Assembly: GCA_017477335.1 (NCBI GenBank)
Contig: JAFUVY010000009.1
Location: 1-51,112 of the forward strand
Direction of reading: 5' to 3'
Length of the DNA: 51,112 bases
DNA from: Bacteroidales bacterium
Lineage (GTDB): Bacteria; Bacteroidota; Bacteroidia; Bacteroidales; UBA932
Shown: positions 1 to 8,725 of the stretch, in pieces
How the letters are laid out: each line of letters begins with the position of its first letter
How positions within the stretch are numbered: position 1 is the stretch's first letter
Made by a program: the position numbers and the translations under genes
The notes under the pieces: model-generated
The model's database searches: none
What the model saw: only the letters and a program-made list of their open reading frames with translations
What the model was told of the DNA's origin: nothing

Positions 1-2
1 AT

Positions 3-21
3 CGTCCCAGTGATTGGGACG
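3..21. other. Short inverted repeat at window edge
   Basis: A 7-base perfect inverted repeat (CGTCCCA / TGGGACG) with a 5-base loop. No T-run follows on either strand, so it is not a convincing terminator. It could be the tail of something outside the window. Bases 22-45 show nothing recognisable. Confidence 0.3.
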
Positions 22-45
22 TTAGTAGCACCCTTGAAGTTGGGA

Positions 46-212
46 GGAGGAAGGGATACCCTCCAGGGGGACTCCACTTCGCTTCGCTTCGTTACCGCCC
101 CTCCCGTTGTCTCCCGCGTCCCCGCTAGCAGCGGGAACTTGTATCCAACGGGCCCCGGCCCCCTACCCTTGTGCGGGGGTGCACAAGCCCCCTGGAGGGT
201 ATCCCTTCCTCC
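46..212 (-). repeat. Structured intergenic element, copy 1 (divergent member)
   Basis: The two ends (46-70 and 188-212) form a perfect 25-base inverted repeat. Read on the minus strand, the interior has the same architecture as three other elements in this window: G-runs of the GGGAGGGG type alternating with hairpins. Visible stems are CCCGTTG/CAACGGG (103-109 with 146-152), CCCGC/GCGGG inside it (121-125 with 131-135) and CTTGTGC/GCACAAG (168-174 with 181-187). The third hairpin of the other copies is replaced by a TTCGC-rich direct repeat at about 76-91. It lies just beyond the terminator of the DUF3127 gene. No coding sequence is credible here; a long frame across it is a shadow. The function is unknown. 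Confidence 0.6.
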
Positions 213-219
213 GACCTAC

Positions 220-256
220 AAAAAAATCTCCCACACTCTGCAAGTATGGGAGATTA
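220..256 (-). terminator. Rho-independent terminator of the FKBP-DUF3127 operon
   Basis: On the minus strand AATCTCCCA pairs with TGGGAGATT around a short loop and is followed at once by a run of seven T. It begins about 18 bases past the DUF3127 stop codon, where the end of this two-gene operon is expected. Confidence 0.85.
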
Positions 257-273
257 AAAATCAGTCAAAAGGA

Positions 274-645
274 TTAGAACGGGAGATCGTCCTCCGGGAG
301 GTCTGCGGCGGGCATGTCTTCTACGGAAGGTGCCGGGGCCACAGGGGCGGGGGCGGCGGGGGCGGCGCCGGCGGGGGCGATGCGCCAGATCTGGATGTCG
401 GTGTACCAACGGCCGTTGTACTCCCGGCTCTTGAGGTTGAAGGAGACTTTTACCTTGTCCCCGACCTTGAACTTCTCAAGTTCCTTTACCTTGTCCTGAC
501 CCCAGGCCAGGAACACGGCCTGGGAAGTATAATTGCCGTCAGGGTAATCCAGGACAAACTCCTGCTTAACCCATTCTCCGCGGGCCGACGTTCCGGACTG
601 GACGCCCAGGAACTGCCTGATTGTTCCTTCCAGTTCCAGTGCCAT
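274..645 (-). CDS. DUF3127 family protein with SSB-like acidic tail
   Basis: A 123-residue protein. The first 90 residues look like an OB-type beta fold (starts MALELEGTIRQFLGVQSG, then WVKQEFVLDYPDG and a basic KVKVSFNLKSREYNG stretch), matching the DUF3127 family common in Bacteroidota. An Ala/Pro linker (about 90-108) leads to an acidic end, DLPEDDLPF. Acidic tails ending in PF are the protein-docking tip of single-stranded DNA-binding proteins (SSB), so a role in single-stranded DNA metabolism is plausible, but this is inference. The start lies 3 bases after the FKBP stop, so the two are cotranscribed, and a terminator follows. It is not the canonical SSB. Confidence 0.8.
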   Translation of the reverse strand: MALELEGTIRQFLGVQSGTSARGEWVKQEFVLDYPDGNYTSQAVFLAWGQDKVKELEKFKVGDKVKVSFNLKSREYNGRWYTDIQIWRIAPAGAAPAAPAPVAPAPSVEDMPAADLPEDDLPF

Positions 646-648
646 CGC

Positions 649-1419
649 TTACTTGCGTTTGCCGCTCTTGGCAGGTGCCTCGACGGGTTCTACGTAAGGG
701 TGAACCTCAAGGAGGTCAACGTCGAAGATAAGGGTGGAGTTAGCAGGGATGGTGCGGGGACCGCGTTCGCCGTAAGCAAGCTCGGAGGGGATCACAAGAG
801 TGATCTTACCGCCTTCGCCCACGAGCTTCATGCCTTCTGTCCAACCCTTGATAACGCGGTTGAGGGGGAAGGTGATGCCTTCGTTGGCGTCGAATTCCTT
901 ACCGTCGATGAGGGTGCCGCGATAGTTGACCTTTACGGTGTCCTTGTCGGAGAGGGCGCGTACCTCGGAACCGGAATCCTGGATGAGGTAAACGATACCG
1001 GAAGCGGTGGAGTCTGCGCTGTTCTTCACAAAGAAGTCCTTGCGGAAAGCATCACCCTTTTCCTTGTTCAGTGCGCCTTCGTAAGCCATGCGCTTCTGGA
1101 GGTAACCGTTGATGATGGTGTTCATCTGGTCAGGGTGAATCTTGACAAACTTGGTGATAGCGGAATCCATGGGATCCAGATCCTTTGCCTTGAGTGCGTC
1201 TTCCATACCCTTGCGGAGCTGAGCCATGTTCAGGTCACCGAAATTGTTCTGGGTGATGATGAAACCGAAGTTCACACCAAGCATGTAGGAGGTGGAATCA
1301 AGCTCGCCCTTGGTGGGGAGGAGATCACGGACTTCCTTGGAGCCTTCTACTTTGGAGGAGGCGCAGGCCATCATCAGCACGGAGGCCGATGCGATGGCAA
1401 TCATTTTGAAAATTTTCAT
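649..1419 (-). CDS. FKBP-type peptidyl-prolyl isomerase, exported lipoprotein
   Basis: A 256-residue protein predicted to speed proline isomerisation during folding of envelope proteins. The N-terminus MKIFKMIAIASASVLMMAC is a lipoprotein-type signal with Cys19. Residues of about 40-130 resemble the FKBP N-terminal dimerisation domain, and about 140-245 is the FKBP catalytic domain, with recognisable VKVNYRGTLIDGKEFDA, VIKGWTEGM and IPSELAYGERG segments. A basic tail ends the protein. A TAACTTTG box (1477-1484, minus strand) is a plausible -7 promoter element, though no good -33 box sits at normal spacing. The promoter region is shared back-to-back with recQ. DUF3127 follows 3 bases after the stop. 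Confidence 0.9.
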   Translation of the reverse strand: MKIFKMIAIASASVLMMACASSKVEGSKEVRDLLPTKGELDSTSYMLGVNFGFIITQNNFGDLNMAQLRKGMEDALKAKDLDPMDSAITKFVKIHPDQMNTIINGYLQKRMAYEGALNKEKGDAFRKDFFVKNSADSTASGIVYLIQDSGSEVRALSDKDTVKVNYRGTLIDGKEFDANEGITFPLNRVIKGWTEGMKLVGEGGKITLVIPSELAYGERGPRTIPANSTLIFDVDLLEVHPYVEPVEAPAKSGKRK

Positions 1420-1520
1420 GACGTTATACTTTTAAAAGTTAATTCAAGCCTGTACACCTTTGCGGTGCTCAATCTGCAAAGTTAAACATATTTTTACAAA
1501 CGAGAGAATTTTTATTTGTA

Positions 1521-1551
1521 TTTGCATATTTGGATAATAATCACTATTTTG
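1521..1551 (+). promoter_or_regulatory. Putative recQ promoter (Bacteroidota type)
   Basis: TTTG at 1521-1524, a 20-base spacer, then TATTTTG at 1545-1551, close to the TTTG/TAnnTTTG consensus. The expected transcription start (about 1557) lies only a few bases before the two candidate recQ start codons (1561 and 1573), so the leader would be very short. Confidence 0.5.
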
Positions 1552-1572
1552 GTGCGAAAGATGCCGCCAAGT

Positions 1573-3774
1573 ATGACAGCCGACTCTGCAACCCTGCACA
1601 AAAAAATTAAAACATTCTTCGGTTACGACACCTTCAAAGGCGACCAGGAACAAATCATAAACCACCTGCTTTCCGGAGGTGACTCCTTCGTACTTATGCC
1701 CACCGGAGGAGGAAAGTCACTGTGCTACCAGCTGCCGGCTCTGCTCATGGAAGGTACGGCCATAGTCATTTCACCGCTGATTGCCCTGATGAAAAACCAG
1801 GTGGATGCAATACGCGGTTTCCAGGAAGGCGAAAGCGGCATTGCCCATTTCCTGAATTCCTCGCTCAACCGACAGCAGGCGGCAGAGGTAAGGGAAGACC
1901 TCCTGAGGGGTATAACAAAGCTTCTGTACGTGGCGCCCGAATCCCTCACGAAGGAGGAGAACATAGCCCTTCTGAAAGAAATAAAAATCTCCTTCTACGC
2001 CGTGGACGAGGCCCACTGCATATCCGAATGGGGACACGACTTCCGTCCTGAGTACCGCCGGATAAGGAGCATAATAGAAGAGATCCAGCCCGCTCCGGTG
2101 ATGGCGCTTACGGCAACGGCAACCCCAAAGGTCCAGAGCGACATCCTTAAAAACCTCCGGATACAGGATGCCAGGGTATTCAAGTCATCCTTCAACAGAC
2201 CCAATCTGTACTATGAGGTAAGGGACAAAAATGAACCGGAAAAGGACATTATCCGCCACATAAGGCAGAATCCCGGCAAGTCCGGAATCATATACTGCCT
2301 CTCCAGGAAGAAAGTGGAAGAACTGGCACAGCTCCTTTGTATCAACGGGATACGCGCACTCCCCTACCACGCCGGCCTGGACGCAAAGACAAGGGCGGAA
2401 AACCAGGACAAGTTCCTGTCGGAAGAGATAGACGTGATTGTGGCAACCATCGCCTTCGGCATGGGAATAGACAAGCCGGACGTACGCTTTGTCATCCATT
2501 ACGACATTCCCAAGAGCATAGAGGGCTACTATCAGGAAACCGGCCGTGCCGGCCGCGACGGCAAGGAGGGCACCTGTATCACATTCTACAGCTACAAGGA
2601 CATACGCAAGCTGGAAAAGTTCATGCAGGGGAAGCCCGTGTCGGAGCAGGAAATAGGCAAACAGCTGCTTGCAGAAACGGCGGCATACGCAGAATCCAGC
2701 CAGTGCCGCAGAAAACTGCTCCTCAACTACTTTGGGGAGGACTACCCGGCAGACAACTGCTGCAACTGCGACAACTGCCTGCACCCCAAGCCCAGGTTCA
2801 ACGGCAAGGAGGCCCTGTGCCTTGTCATAGAACTTGTGGACACGCTCCGCGAACACTTCAAGCTGGAGCACCTTGCAAACATCCTTACCGGAGCCACAAA
2901 CTCCACCATAAAAACCTACAAGCACGACACCCTGGAACTCTATGGAGCCGGCAAAGACCATGACCTGCGCTATTGGATGGCCGTCATCCACCAGGGACTC
3001 ATACTGCACCTGCTGGAAAAGGACATAGACAACTACGGGCTCATAAGCGCAACGGACAAGGGCCTGGAATTCCTGCTGGAGCCCTACGACATAATGCTGG
3101 TGGAAGACCGCACCTTCTCCGAAGGCTCGGACGACGACGATGACGAACCCGTAGCTTCCCCCGCCGGCGGAGGAGGAGCGGACGACGTCCTCCTTAAAAT
3201 GCTCAAGGACCTCAGAAGGGACGTGGCAAAGAAGAAGAATCTTCAGCCCTGGATGGTATTCTCAGACCCGGCACTTGAAGACATGACCATCCTTTACCCC
3301 CTGAGCATCAAGGAATTGTCAGAGAAGTGCCAGGGCGTGGGAGAGGGCAAGGCCAGAAAGTTCGGCCAGCCTTTCGTGGAACTCATAGGCCGATACGTGG
3401 AGGAAAACGGCATAGAAAGACCGGACGACTTTATAGTAAAATCCGTTGCGGCAAAATCCGGCAACAAAGTCTATATAATCCAGTCCATAGACAGGAAACT
3501 CCCGCTGGATGCGGTGGCATCGGCAAAGGACCTGGACATGGACGGCCTTCTGACGGAGATAGAAGCCATAGTGGCAACCGGCACCAGGATTAATCTGGAC
3601 TATTATATAGAGGAAAAGCTGGACCCGGACGTAGTGGAGGAGATATACAACTGGTTCCGTGAAGAGGCCGAATCGGACTCTCTGGAAGAGGCCCGCAAAG
3701 CCCTTTCCGACGATTACGAGGATATCGAGATACGCCTTGTCAGGCTGAAGTTCCTCTCGGAGGTGGTAAACTAA
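1573..3774 (+). CDS. recQ: ATP-dependent DNA helicase RecQ
   Basis: A 3'-5' superfamily 2 helicase acting in recombination and fork repair. The Walker A segment MPTGGGKSLCYQLP, the DEAH box in DEAHCISEWGHDFRPEYR and motif VI QETGRAGRDG are all visible. After the helicase core comes the Zn-binding Cys cluster (CRRKLLLNYFGEDYP, then CCNCDNC), an RQC winged helix and an HRDC-like region near residues 540-620, then an extra C-terminal alpha-helical segment of the kind seen in Bacteroides RecQ. The 734-residue length fits that group. The start is taken at ATG 1573; ATG 1561 is equally possible. The end overlaps the convergent M16 protease gene by 4 bases with no terminator between them. Confidence 0.95.
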   Translation: MTADSATLHKKIKTFFGYDTFKGDQEQIINHLLSGGDSFVLMPTGGGKSLCYQLPALLMEGTAIVISPLIALMKNQVDAIRGFQEGESGIAHFLNSSLNRQQAAEVREDLLRGITKLLYVAPESLTKEENIALLKEIKISFYAVDEAHCISEWGHDFRPEYRRIRSIIEEIQPAPVMALTATATPKVQSDILKNLRIQDARVFKSSFNRPNLYYEVRDKNEPEKDIIRHIRQNPGKSGIIYCLSRKKVEELAQLLCINGIRALPYHAGLDAKTRAENQDKFLSEEIDVIVATIAFGMGIDKPDVRFVIHYDIPKSIEGYYQETGRAGRDGKEGTCITFYSYKDIRKLEKFMQGKPVSEQEIGKQLLAETAAYAESSQCRRKLLLNYFGEDYPADNCCNCDNCLHPKPRFNGKEALCLVIELVDTLREHFKLEHLANILTGATNSTIKTYKHDTLELYGAGKDHDLRYWMAVIHQGLILHLLEKDIDNYGLISATDKGLEFLLEPYDIMLVEDRTFSEGSDDDDDEPVASPAGGGGADDVLLKMLKDLRRDVAKKKNLQPWMVFSDPALEDMTILYPLSIKELSEKCQGVGEGKARKFGQPFVELIGRYVEENGIERPDDFIVKSVAAKSGNKVYIIQSIDRKLPLDAVASAKDLDMDGLLTEIEAIVATGTRINLDYYIEEKLDPDVVEEIYNWFREEAESDSLEEARKALSDDYEDIEIRLVRLKFLSEVVN

Positions 3775-4997
3775 CGGTAAATGAGGGTGCTCAGATTACT
3801 CAGCAGCCTGCATGCCATTTCCTGAATCTGCACGGCGGTCACGGCGTCCAGAAGCGCCCGGGTCTGCGCAGAATCCATAATCTTTCCCCAGGACAGCATG
3901 CTTTTCCCCATGGAAAGGCACATGGACTCCGACGATTCGCCGGATATGGCAAGTTGTCCCAGCATCTGCTTGCGGAAAGCCTTCAGGCGTGCATCGCTGA
4001 GAGCTTTGTCCTTAATGGTGTCCAGCGTTTTCCACACCAGGTCCAGGCACTGTTCCAGATTCCTGGAGTCGCAGCCAAAGCTGATTGCGATGACTCCGCT
4101 GTCTGCATACTGGGTGTAGGAACACTCTATTCCGTAAACCAGGCCGCGTTTTTCCCTTAGCTGGGCATTCAGCAGGGAATTGGACGCGGGGCCGCCCAGG
4201 ATATTGGCAAGCATGGCCGCCACGATACGGTCCGGCTCCCGGTACAGGGAAGGGGCAAATCCGCCTATGACCACATTGGCTTCGTGATTGCGTTTCCCCA
4301 CGGTCTTCACAAAGGGGGCCGATGAGGGCAGCTCCGTCCGGGGGCGGAAGAAAGGTTCCGGGCCCGCCGCGGGGAAAAGTCCCCGGACTATCCGGACAGC
4401 CTTTCGCTCCAGGAGGGCCTCGTCTTCATCGGCCACTATGGAAAGGACCATGCGGGAGGGGATGAAATACTCTGCCACAAAGCGGCGGAGCATCTCAGGG
4501 GTGATTTTTCTTACGCTACGGGCGGTGCCCAGGATGGGAGTTTCCAGGCTGGTGCCGCGGAAAAGGAGTTCTTCAAAGGAGTCGTAGATATCCTCCGAGG
4601 GGTTGTCCTTGTAGGATATGATTTCGTCCAGGACCACTCCCCTTTCCGTTTCAATCTCCCTGTCCGGGAAAGTGGCCTCTGTAGCAAGCTCCAGAAGGAG
4701 CCCCACGGCCTTCCAGATATCTTCCTTGAGAACCGTCGCATGGAGGACTATCTCCTCCTTGGTAGTGTAGGCGTTGAGCTCGCCGCCAAGGCGGTCCAGA
4801 TAAGAGTTTATCCGGGCTGCACTTTTGCGGCGGGTTCCGCGGAAAAGAGTGTGCTCGGTAAAATGGGCGATGCCTGCGGGGTAGGAGGATTCATCCCTGG
4901 TTCCGCATGCTATTGAAACAGAGCAGCAGGCAACATTGTGCCCGCTGCGGCGTACTGCATATCTGAATCCGGTAGTGCCGGCCGTCCCTGCCCTCAT
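3771..4997 (-). CDS. M16 family zinc metallopeptidase (pitrilysin-like)
   Basis: A 408-residue single-unit M16B-type peptidase. The inverted zinc motif HFTEH (His45, Glu48, His49) is intact, and Glu125 in ERGVVLDEIISYKD lies at the usual 75-76 residue spacing for the third zinc ligand. The second half carries the family's EKRGLVYGIECSY (Arg/Tyr) segment. No signal peptide is seen, so it may be cytoplasmic, like processing-peptidase homologues. Its start overlaps the preceding exported-protein gene as ATGA (4994-4997), which suggests translational coupling. It is the last gene of the asnS-udk-tonB-like run and converges on recQ. The substrate is unknown. Confidence 0.9.
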   Translation of the reverse strand: MRAGTAGTTGFRYAVRRSGHNVACCSVSIACGTRDESSYPAGIAHFTEHTLFRGTRRKSAARINSYLDRLGGELNAYTTKEEIVLHATVLKEDIWKAVGLLLELATEATFPDREIETERGVVLDEIISYKDNPSEDIYDSFEELLFRGTSLETPILGTARSVRKITPEMLRRFVAEYFIPSRMVLSIVADEDEALLERKAVRIVRGLFPAAGPEPFFRPRTELPSSAPFVKTVGKRNHEANVVIGGFAPSLYREPDRIVAAMLANILGGPASNSLLNAQLREKRGLVYGIECSYTQYADSGVIAISFGCDSRNLEQCLDLVWKTLDTIKDKALSDARLKAFRKQMLGQLAISGESSESMCLSMGKSMLSWGKIMDSAQTRALLDAVTAVQIQEMACRLLSNLSTLIYR

Positions 4998-5818
4998 CTT
5001 GCCTTTATTATTCTCTTGAAGTCTGCCGCCACAAAGCCGGGGCCGTTTTTCCCGCTCAGCTTGTGCTTGTTGAAGTAGTAGAGAGTATGGGTATCGGACT
5101 CAAAGAGCATGGTGTAGCATACAGCTCCGTTGCCGGGCTCAGAGGGAGAGACCACATAGCTGACAAGGGTATTGTATTCCCCTGACGCATAGTGGCTGTC
5201 AACGGTGTCTTCATCGGCAATGTGGATATCCTCGTCAAGCTCACTGAGGATTTTTGCCGGGACTCCCCTTGCTATATCGTCCTCGGAAATCCAGATGGTC
5301 TTCATCTTGCCACGGCGGGCGTAGTTTATGTTAATCCATTCCTCCATGCCATAGGCCGTAAGTTCGGAGTTCATGGCGTCCAGGGTGAATTTCTGGACAA
5401 ACTCCACAAGCGCACCTATGTAAACCAGCTCCCTGCCGGATTTTACCCGCTCGGAGCAGACGGGGATGGATACCACCTCATGCATACCGGCGGTGCCTTC
5501 AGTGGCCTCAGGAGCACCCTTTACCAGAGTAAGGAAGGTGATGCCTCCATATCCGGCCGGGATGAGGAAATAATAATTGTCATCCTTCTTGAGGCGCTCG
5601 AATTCCTGCAGGTCGCAGATTTCAAAGGCCGATGCATACCAGCATTTGGTAACCTCCTGCTTGATTGCGTTGTCCAGAAGGTCAGTGCCGGGAATGACAA
5701 CTTTGGTAATCTTGTCGGTAAAGTCCGCAATGCGGTATTTCTTTGTGACAACCTTGCCCTGGGCAAAGCTGACAAGGCACACGAGAGTGCATGCAAGTGT
5801 AACGATAAACTTTTTCAT
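4994..5818 (-). CDS. Exported protein of unknown function
   Basis: A 274-residue protein with a clear signal peptide (MKKFIVTLACTLVCLVSFAQ), so periplasmic or outer-membrane associated. I do not recognise the family. The mature part starts VVTKKYRIADFTDKITKV and has mixed alpha/beta character with many aromatic residues and no obvious catalytic motif. Both ends overlap neighbours by ATGA (5815-5818 with the TonB-like gene, 4994-4997 with the M16 peptidase), so the three are probably made together. A role in envelope transport or proteolysis is only a guess from context. Confidence 0.85.
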   Translation of the reverse strand: MKKFIVTLACTLVCLVSFAQGKVVTKKYRIADFTDKITKVVIPGTDLLDNAIKQEVTKCWYASAFEICDLQEFERLKKDDNYYFLIPAGYGGITFLTLVKGAPEATEGTAGMHEVVSIPVCSERVKSGRELVYIGALVEFVQKFTLDAMNSELTAYGMEEWININYARRGKMKTIWISEDDIARGVPAKILSELDEDIHIADEDTVDSHYASGEYNTLVSYVVSPSEPGNGAVCYTMLFESDTHTLYYFNKHKLSGKNGPGFVAADFKRIIKAR

Positions 5819-6525
5819 TGTGATATGAATGCATAAGTTATGCTCCCGATTTGTCTGGCGGGAGCCTCCGGGGATCTGGAGAACTTCGAAAGTCGTGCCG
5901 CACGCACCGCAAAATCCCTCAGACAGCGGTCCTGGGAAGATGCTGCGTCATCCACTTTGGCCTGAATCACGGATCCCTCATTGTTTACGGCAATTATCAC
6001 TGTAACCTCACCGCCGCCGTAACAGCGGTAAGAAGGTATGGGCATGTGGGAAGCCTTGCGTCCGTCCAGGCTCCAGTAAAGAACTGACGGTCCGGAGTAT
6101 GGCTTTGAGGGTTCCTGCTTTTTCTCCGGAGCGGCCTCCTCCCGGGTGACGGCAATCTCTTCCTTCTCCTGCTGCATGCTTCCTTCCCGAAGTTCCTGCT
6201 GAAGGCGTTCGGCCTCGCGGTAGAGCTCCTCGGCGTTGGTGCTGCGGTCGTCCTTGAGGGAGGAGCGGTCAACCGCTATGCTTTTGACCGGAATTCCGGA
6301 AGCGGCGGCAATGAGTTCTTCCAACTTCTCCTCGGAGATTTCCCTCAGCTGCTCCTTTTCCCTTGCCCGCTCGGCCTCATCGGCCTTGGTAAAGTCCAGG
6401 ACAAAGGAATTCTCGCGTTTGAATTCGTATCCCACCCGGATGGCAAGGAGTAAGACAATCACCGCGACATGGATTATCGCGGTGATGTACAGACCTGCCT
6501 TGTTTTCCGGAGAAAGGGGCCTCAT
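5815..6525 (-). CDS. TonB-family energy-transducer-like protein
   Basis: A 236-residue protein with a single N-terminal membrane helix (about residues 13-29, YITAIIHVAVIVLLLAI), a Glu/Arg-rich, probably coiled-coil periplasmic segment (about 45-145) and a C-terminal domain resembling TonB (residues about 165-236, with GEVTVIIAVNNEGSVIQAKV then AVRAARLSKFS). TonB-type proteins pass proton-motive energy to outer-membrane receptors such as SusC. The usual Pro-rich spanning region is replaced by charged residues and the C-terminal domain is divergent, so it may be a TonB-like adaptor. ExbB and ExbD are not in the window. It overlaps udk upstream and the exported-protein gene downstream by ATGA. 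Confidence 0.75.
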   Translation of the reverse strand: MRPLSPENKAGLYITAIIHVAVIVLLLAIRVGYEFKRENSFVLDFTKADEAERAREKEQLREISEEKLEELIAAASGIPVKSIAVDRSSLKDDRSTNAEELYREAERLQQELREGSMQQEKEEIAVTREEAAPEKKQEPSKPYSGPSVLYWSLDGRKASHMPIPSYRCYGGGEVTVIIAVNNEGSVIQAKVDDAASSQDRCLRDFAVRAARLSKFSRSPEAPARQIGSITYAFISQ

Positions 6526-7130
6526 AGCAGGGCTTTTTCCACGGTGTTGGAAATGATGTCGATGGCAACCTTGTTGTGACCGCCCTGGGGGACTATCACG
6601 TCGGCATAACGCTTGGACGGCTCAATGAACTGAAGGTGCATGGGCTTCACTGTATCGCAGTAGTGCTCTATGGCGGCGTCAATGGTGCGGCCCCTTTCGG
6701 CCATGTCACGGATGATGATGCGCATGAGGCGGTCGTCGTCATCGGCATCCACGAAAATCTTGATATTCATCTGGTCGCGTAGCTCCTTGCAGGTGAAAAT
6801 AAGGATGCCCTCCACTATTATGACATCGGCCGGCTGCACGGTGACGGTTTCCGTGGTGGATCGGGAACAGGTGATGTAGGAGTAAACCGGCTGCTCTACG
6901 GTTTTGCCGCTTTTGAGTTCCCTCACCTGCTGGCACATGAGCTTCCAGTCTATGGCGTCGGGATGGTCAAAGTTGATGTTCTTCCTCTCTTCCACGGGAA
7001 CGTGGCTGGAGTCTTTGTAGTAGGAATCCTGGGGAATTACGACAACTTTGCCCTTGAGCTGTTCGGTTATAGCCCTTACTACTGTTGTCTTGCCTGAACC
7101 GGAACCTCCGGCGATACCAATTACCAGCAT
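6522..7130 (-). CDS. udk: Uridine kinase
   Basis: A 202-residue pyrimidine salvage kinase that phosphorylates uridine or cytidine using a nucleoside triphosphate. The P-loop GIAGGSGSGKTT is at residues 4-15. Other family segments are DSYYKD, NFDHPDAIDW (substrate binding), VIVEGILIF and RIIIRDMAERGR. Length and motif order are those of bacterial Udk. It starts 3 bases after the asnS stop and overlaps the TonB-like gene by ATGA. Confidence 0.95.
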   Translation of the reverse strand: MLVIGIAGGSGSGKTTVVRAITEQLKGKVVVIPQDSYYKDSSHVPVEERKNINFDHPDAIDWKLMCQQVRELKSGKTVEQPVYSYITCSRSTTETVTVQPADVIIVEGILIFTCKELRDQMNIKIFVDADDDDRLMRIIIRDMAERGRTIDAAIEHYCDTVKPMHLQFIEPSKRYADVIVPQGGHNKVAIDIISNTVEKALL

Positions 7131-7133
7131 ATA

Positions 7134-8537
7134 CTAAAATTCTGCGTTTTTGGGAGTTCTGGGGAAAGGAATGACGTCACGGATGTTGGACATGCCGGTG
7201 ACAAAGAGCAACAGGCGTTCAAAGCCCAGGCCGAATCCGCTGTGCGGCACTGAACCGTAGCGGCGGGTGTCTATGTACCACTCCAGGTTCTTGCGGGACA
7301 TGCCCAATTCGTCTATGCGGGCTTCCAGCTTCTCCAGGGAAGCTTCTCGCTCGGATCCGCCGATGATTTCTCCAATCTTGGGGAAGAGCACGTCCATGCC
7401 GCGTACGGTACGTCCGTCCTCGTTCTGTTTCATGTAGAAGGCCTTGATGTCCTTGGGGAAGTCTATGAGGATGACGGGCTTGCCAAAGTGCTTTTCCACC
7501 AGGAAACGTTCGTGCTCGCTCTGGAAGTCAGTGCCCCAGTGGACGGGATACTCAAACTTGACACCGTCTGCAATGGCTTTCTCCAGGATTTCCACGGCCT
7601 CCGTGTAGGTAACCCTCTGGAAGGGAATGCCCAGGACGCCCTGCATACGGGCGATAAGGCCGTCGTCGTACTTGTCATTGAGGAAACGGAGGTCGTCCAT
7701 GCAGTTGTCAAGGGCGTACTGAACCAGGTATTTGACAAACTCCTCGGCCAGTTCCATGTTGTCCTGAATGTCATAGAAAGCCATTTCCGGCTCAATCATC
7801 CAGAATTCCGCAAGGTGGCGCGGCGTGTTGGAATTCTCTGCACGGAAGGTGGGGCCGAAGGTGTAGATTTCTCCCACTGCGGTTGCTCCCAGTTCGCCTT
7901 CCAGCTGACCGGAAACGGTAAGGGAAGTCTTCTTCCCGAAGAAGTCCTTGCTGAAGTCCACATTTCCCTTCTTGTCCAGGGGAATGTTCTTGAGGTCCAT
8001 GGTGGTTACCTGGAACATGTCTCCTGCACCCTCTGCGTCGGATTCGGTGATGAGCGGGGTATGGAGATATACAAAGCCTCTTTCGTTGAAGAACTTGTGG
8101 ATGGCGAACGCCATTGCGTTCCGGATGCGGAGCACGGCCCCGAAGGTATTGGTCCTGAGCCTCATGTGGGCCACGGAACGCAGATACTCAAGGGTGGTGT
8201 CTTTTTTCTGGAGGGGGAAACGCATGGGGTCGCATTCTCCCAGGACCTCTATCTCCGAAGCCTGGATTTCCACGGCCTGGCCGCTTCCCACGGATTCCAC
8301 CAGCATACCTTTCACGGAAATGGATGCGCCGGTGGTGATGCGTCTGAAAAGGTCCTCGTCAAAGTTTTCGGCCGATGCCACTATCTGGATATTGTTGATG
8401 GTGGAGCCGTCGTTGAGGGCTATGAATTTTACCTGTTTGTTGCCTCGTTTGGTACGTACCCATCCTTTGGCAAGTACCTCAACTCCGGGTTTCAGTCCCA
8501 GAAGTTCCTTGATTTTAGTCCTTTTAATCTTATCCAT
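7134..8537 (-). CDS. asnS: Asparaginyl-tRNA synthetase
   Basis: A 467-residue class IIb aminoacyl-tRNA synthetase charging tRNA-Asn. The N-terminal OB fold (about 15-105: [20 protein letters not shown]) precedes the catalytic core, with FTEP-like [17 protein letters not shown], class II motif 2 in [20 protein letters not shown] and motif 3 in [14 protein letters not shown]. The sequence matches AsnRS better than AspRS. The leader between a candidate promoter (8726-8733) and the ATG contains structured element copy 2 (8571-8695), so expression may be affected by it. udk follows after 3 bases. Confidence 0.95.
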   Translation of the reverse strand: MDKIKRTKIKELLGLKPGVEVLAKGWVRTKRGNKQVKFIALNDGSTINNIQIVASAENFDEDLFRRITTGASISVKGMLVESVGSGQAVEIQASEIEVLGECDPMRFPLQKKDTTLEYLRSVAHMRLRTNTFGAVLRIRNAMAFAIHKFFNERGFVYLHTPLITESDAEGAGDMFQVTTMDLKNIPLDKKGNVDFSKDFFGKKTSLTVSGQLEGELGATAVGEIYTFGPTFRAENSNTPRHLAEFWMIEPEMAFYDIQDNMELAEEFVKYLVQYALDNCMDDLRFLNDKYDDGLIARMQGVLGIPFQRVTYTEAVEILEKAIADGVKFEYPVHWGTDFQSEHERFLVEKHFGKPVILIDFPKDIKAFYMKQNEDGRTVRGMDVLFPKIGEIIGGSEREASLEKLEARIDELGMSRKNLEWYIDTRRYGSVPHSGFGLGFERLLLFVTGMSNIRDVIPFPRTPKNAEF

Positions 8538-8570
8538 TATACAATTGTTTTCTTTCTCTCAATATATTCA

Positions 8571-8695
8571 AAAAAATAACCTACACCATTTTTCCTGCCG
8601 TCGCACAGAGTGCGACCCCTCCCACTTCGTGGGCCCCTCCCTCTTACACGGCCGAGGGTGGCCATGGGCGATAAAAATGGTATAGGTTATTTTTT
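8571..8695 (-). repeat. Structured intergenic element, copy 2, in the asnS leader
   Basis: The ends 8571-8593 and 8673-8695 form a 23-base inverted repeat with one mismatch that is a U-G pair on the minus strand. Read on the minus strand the interior runs CCCTC/GAGGG hairpin (8654-8658 with 8639-8643), AGGGG, CCCAC/GTGGG hairpin (8629-8633 with 8621-8625), AGGGG, TCGCAC/GTGCGA hairpin (8601-8615), then the closing arm. The first 39 bases of the core, ending in GGGCCCA, are identical to copy 3. The closing arm ends in a run of T on the minus strand, so the folded form would look like a terminator just upstream of asnS. Confidence 0.75.
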
Positions 8696-8725
8696 AACAT
8701 TTACCCAGATTGCTTCTAAATTCTG

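Noticed and set aside
46..212. Reading the large inverted repeats as plain terminators
   Set aside because: Copies 3 and 4 have no T-run and copy 1 lies past a normal terminator. The shared core and changing hairpins need another explanation, so only copy 2 is discussed as terminator-like.
10..1485. 491-codon plus-strand open frame
   Set aside because: It runs antisense through the FKBP and DUF3127 genes and through element copy 1, with no recognisable domain. It is a shadow frame caused by GC-rich codon use.
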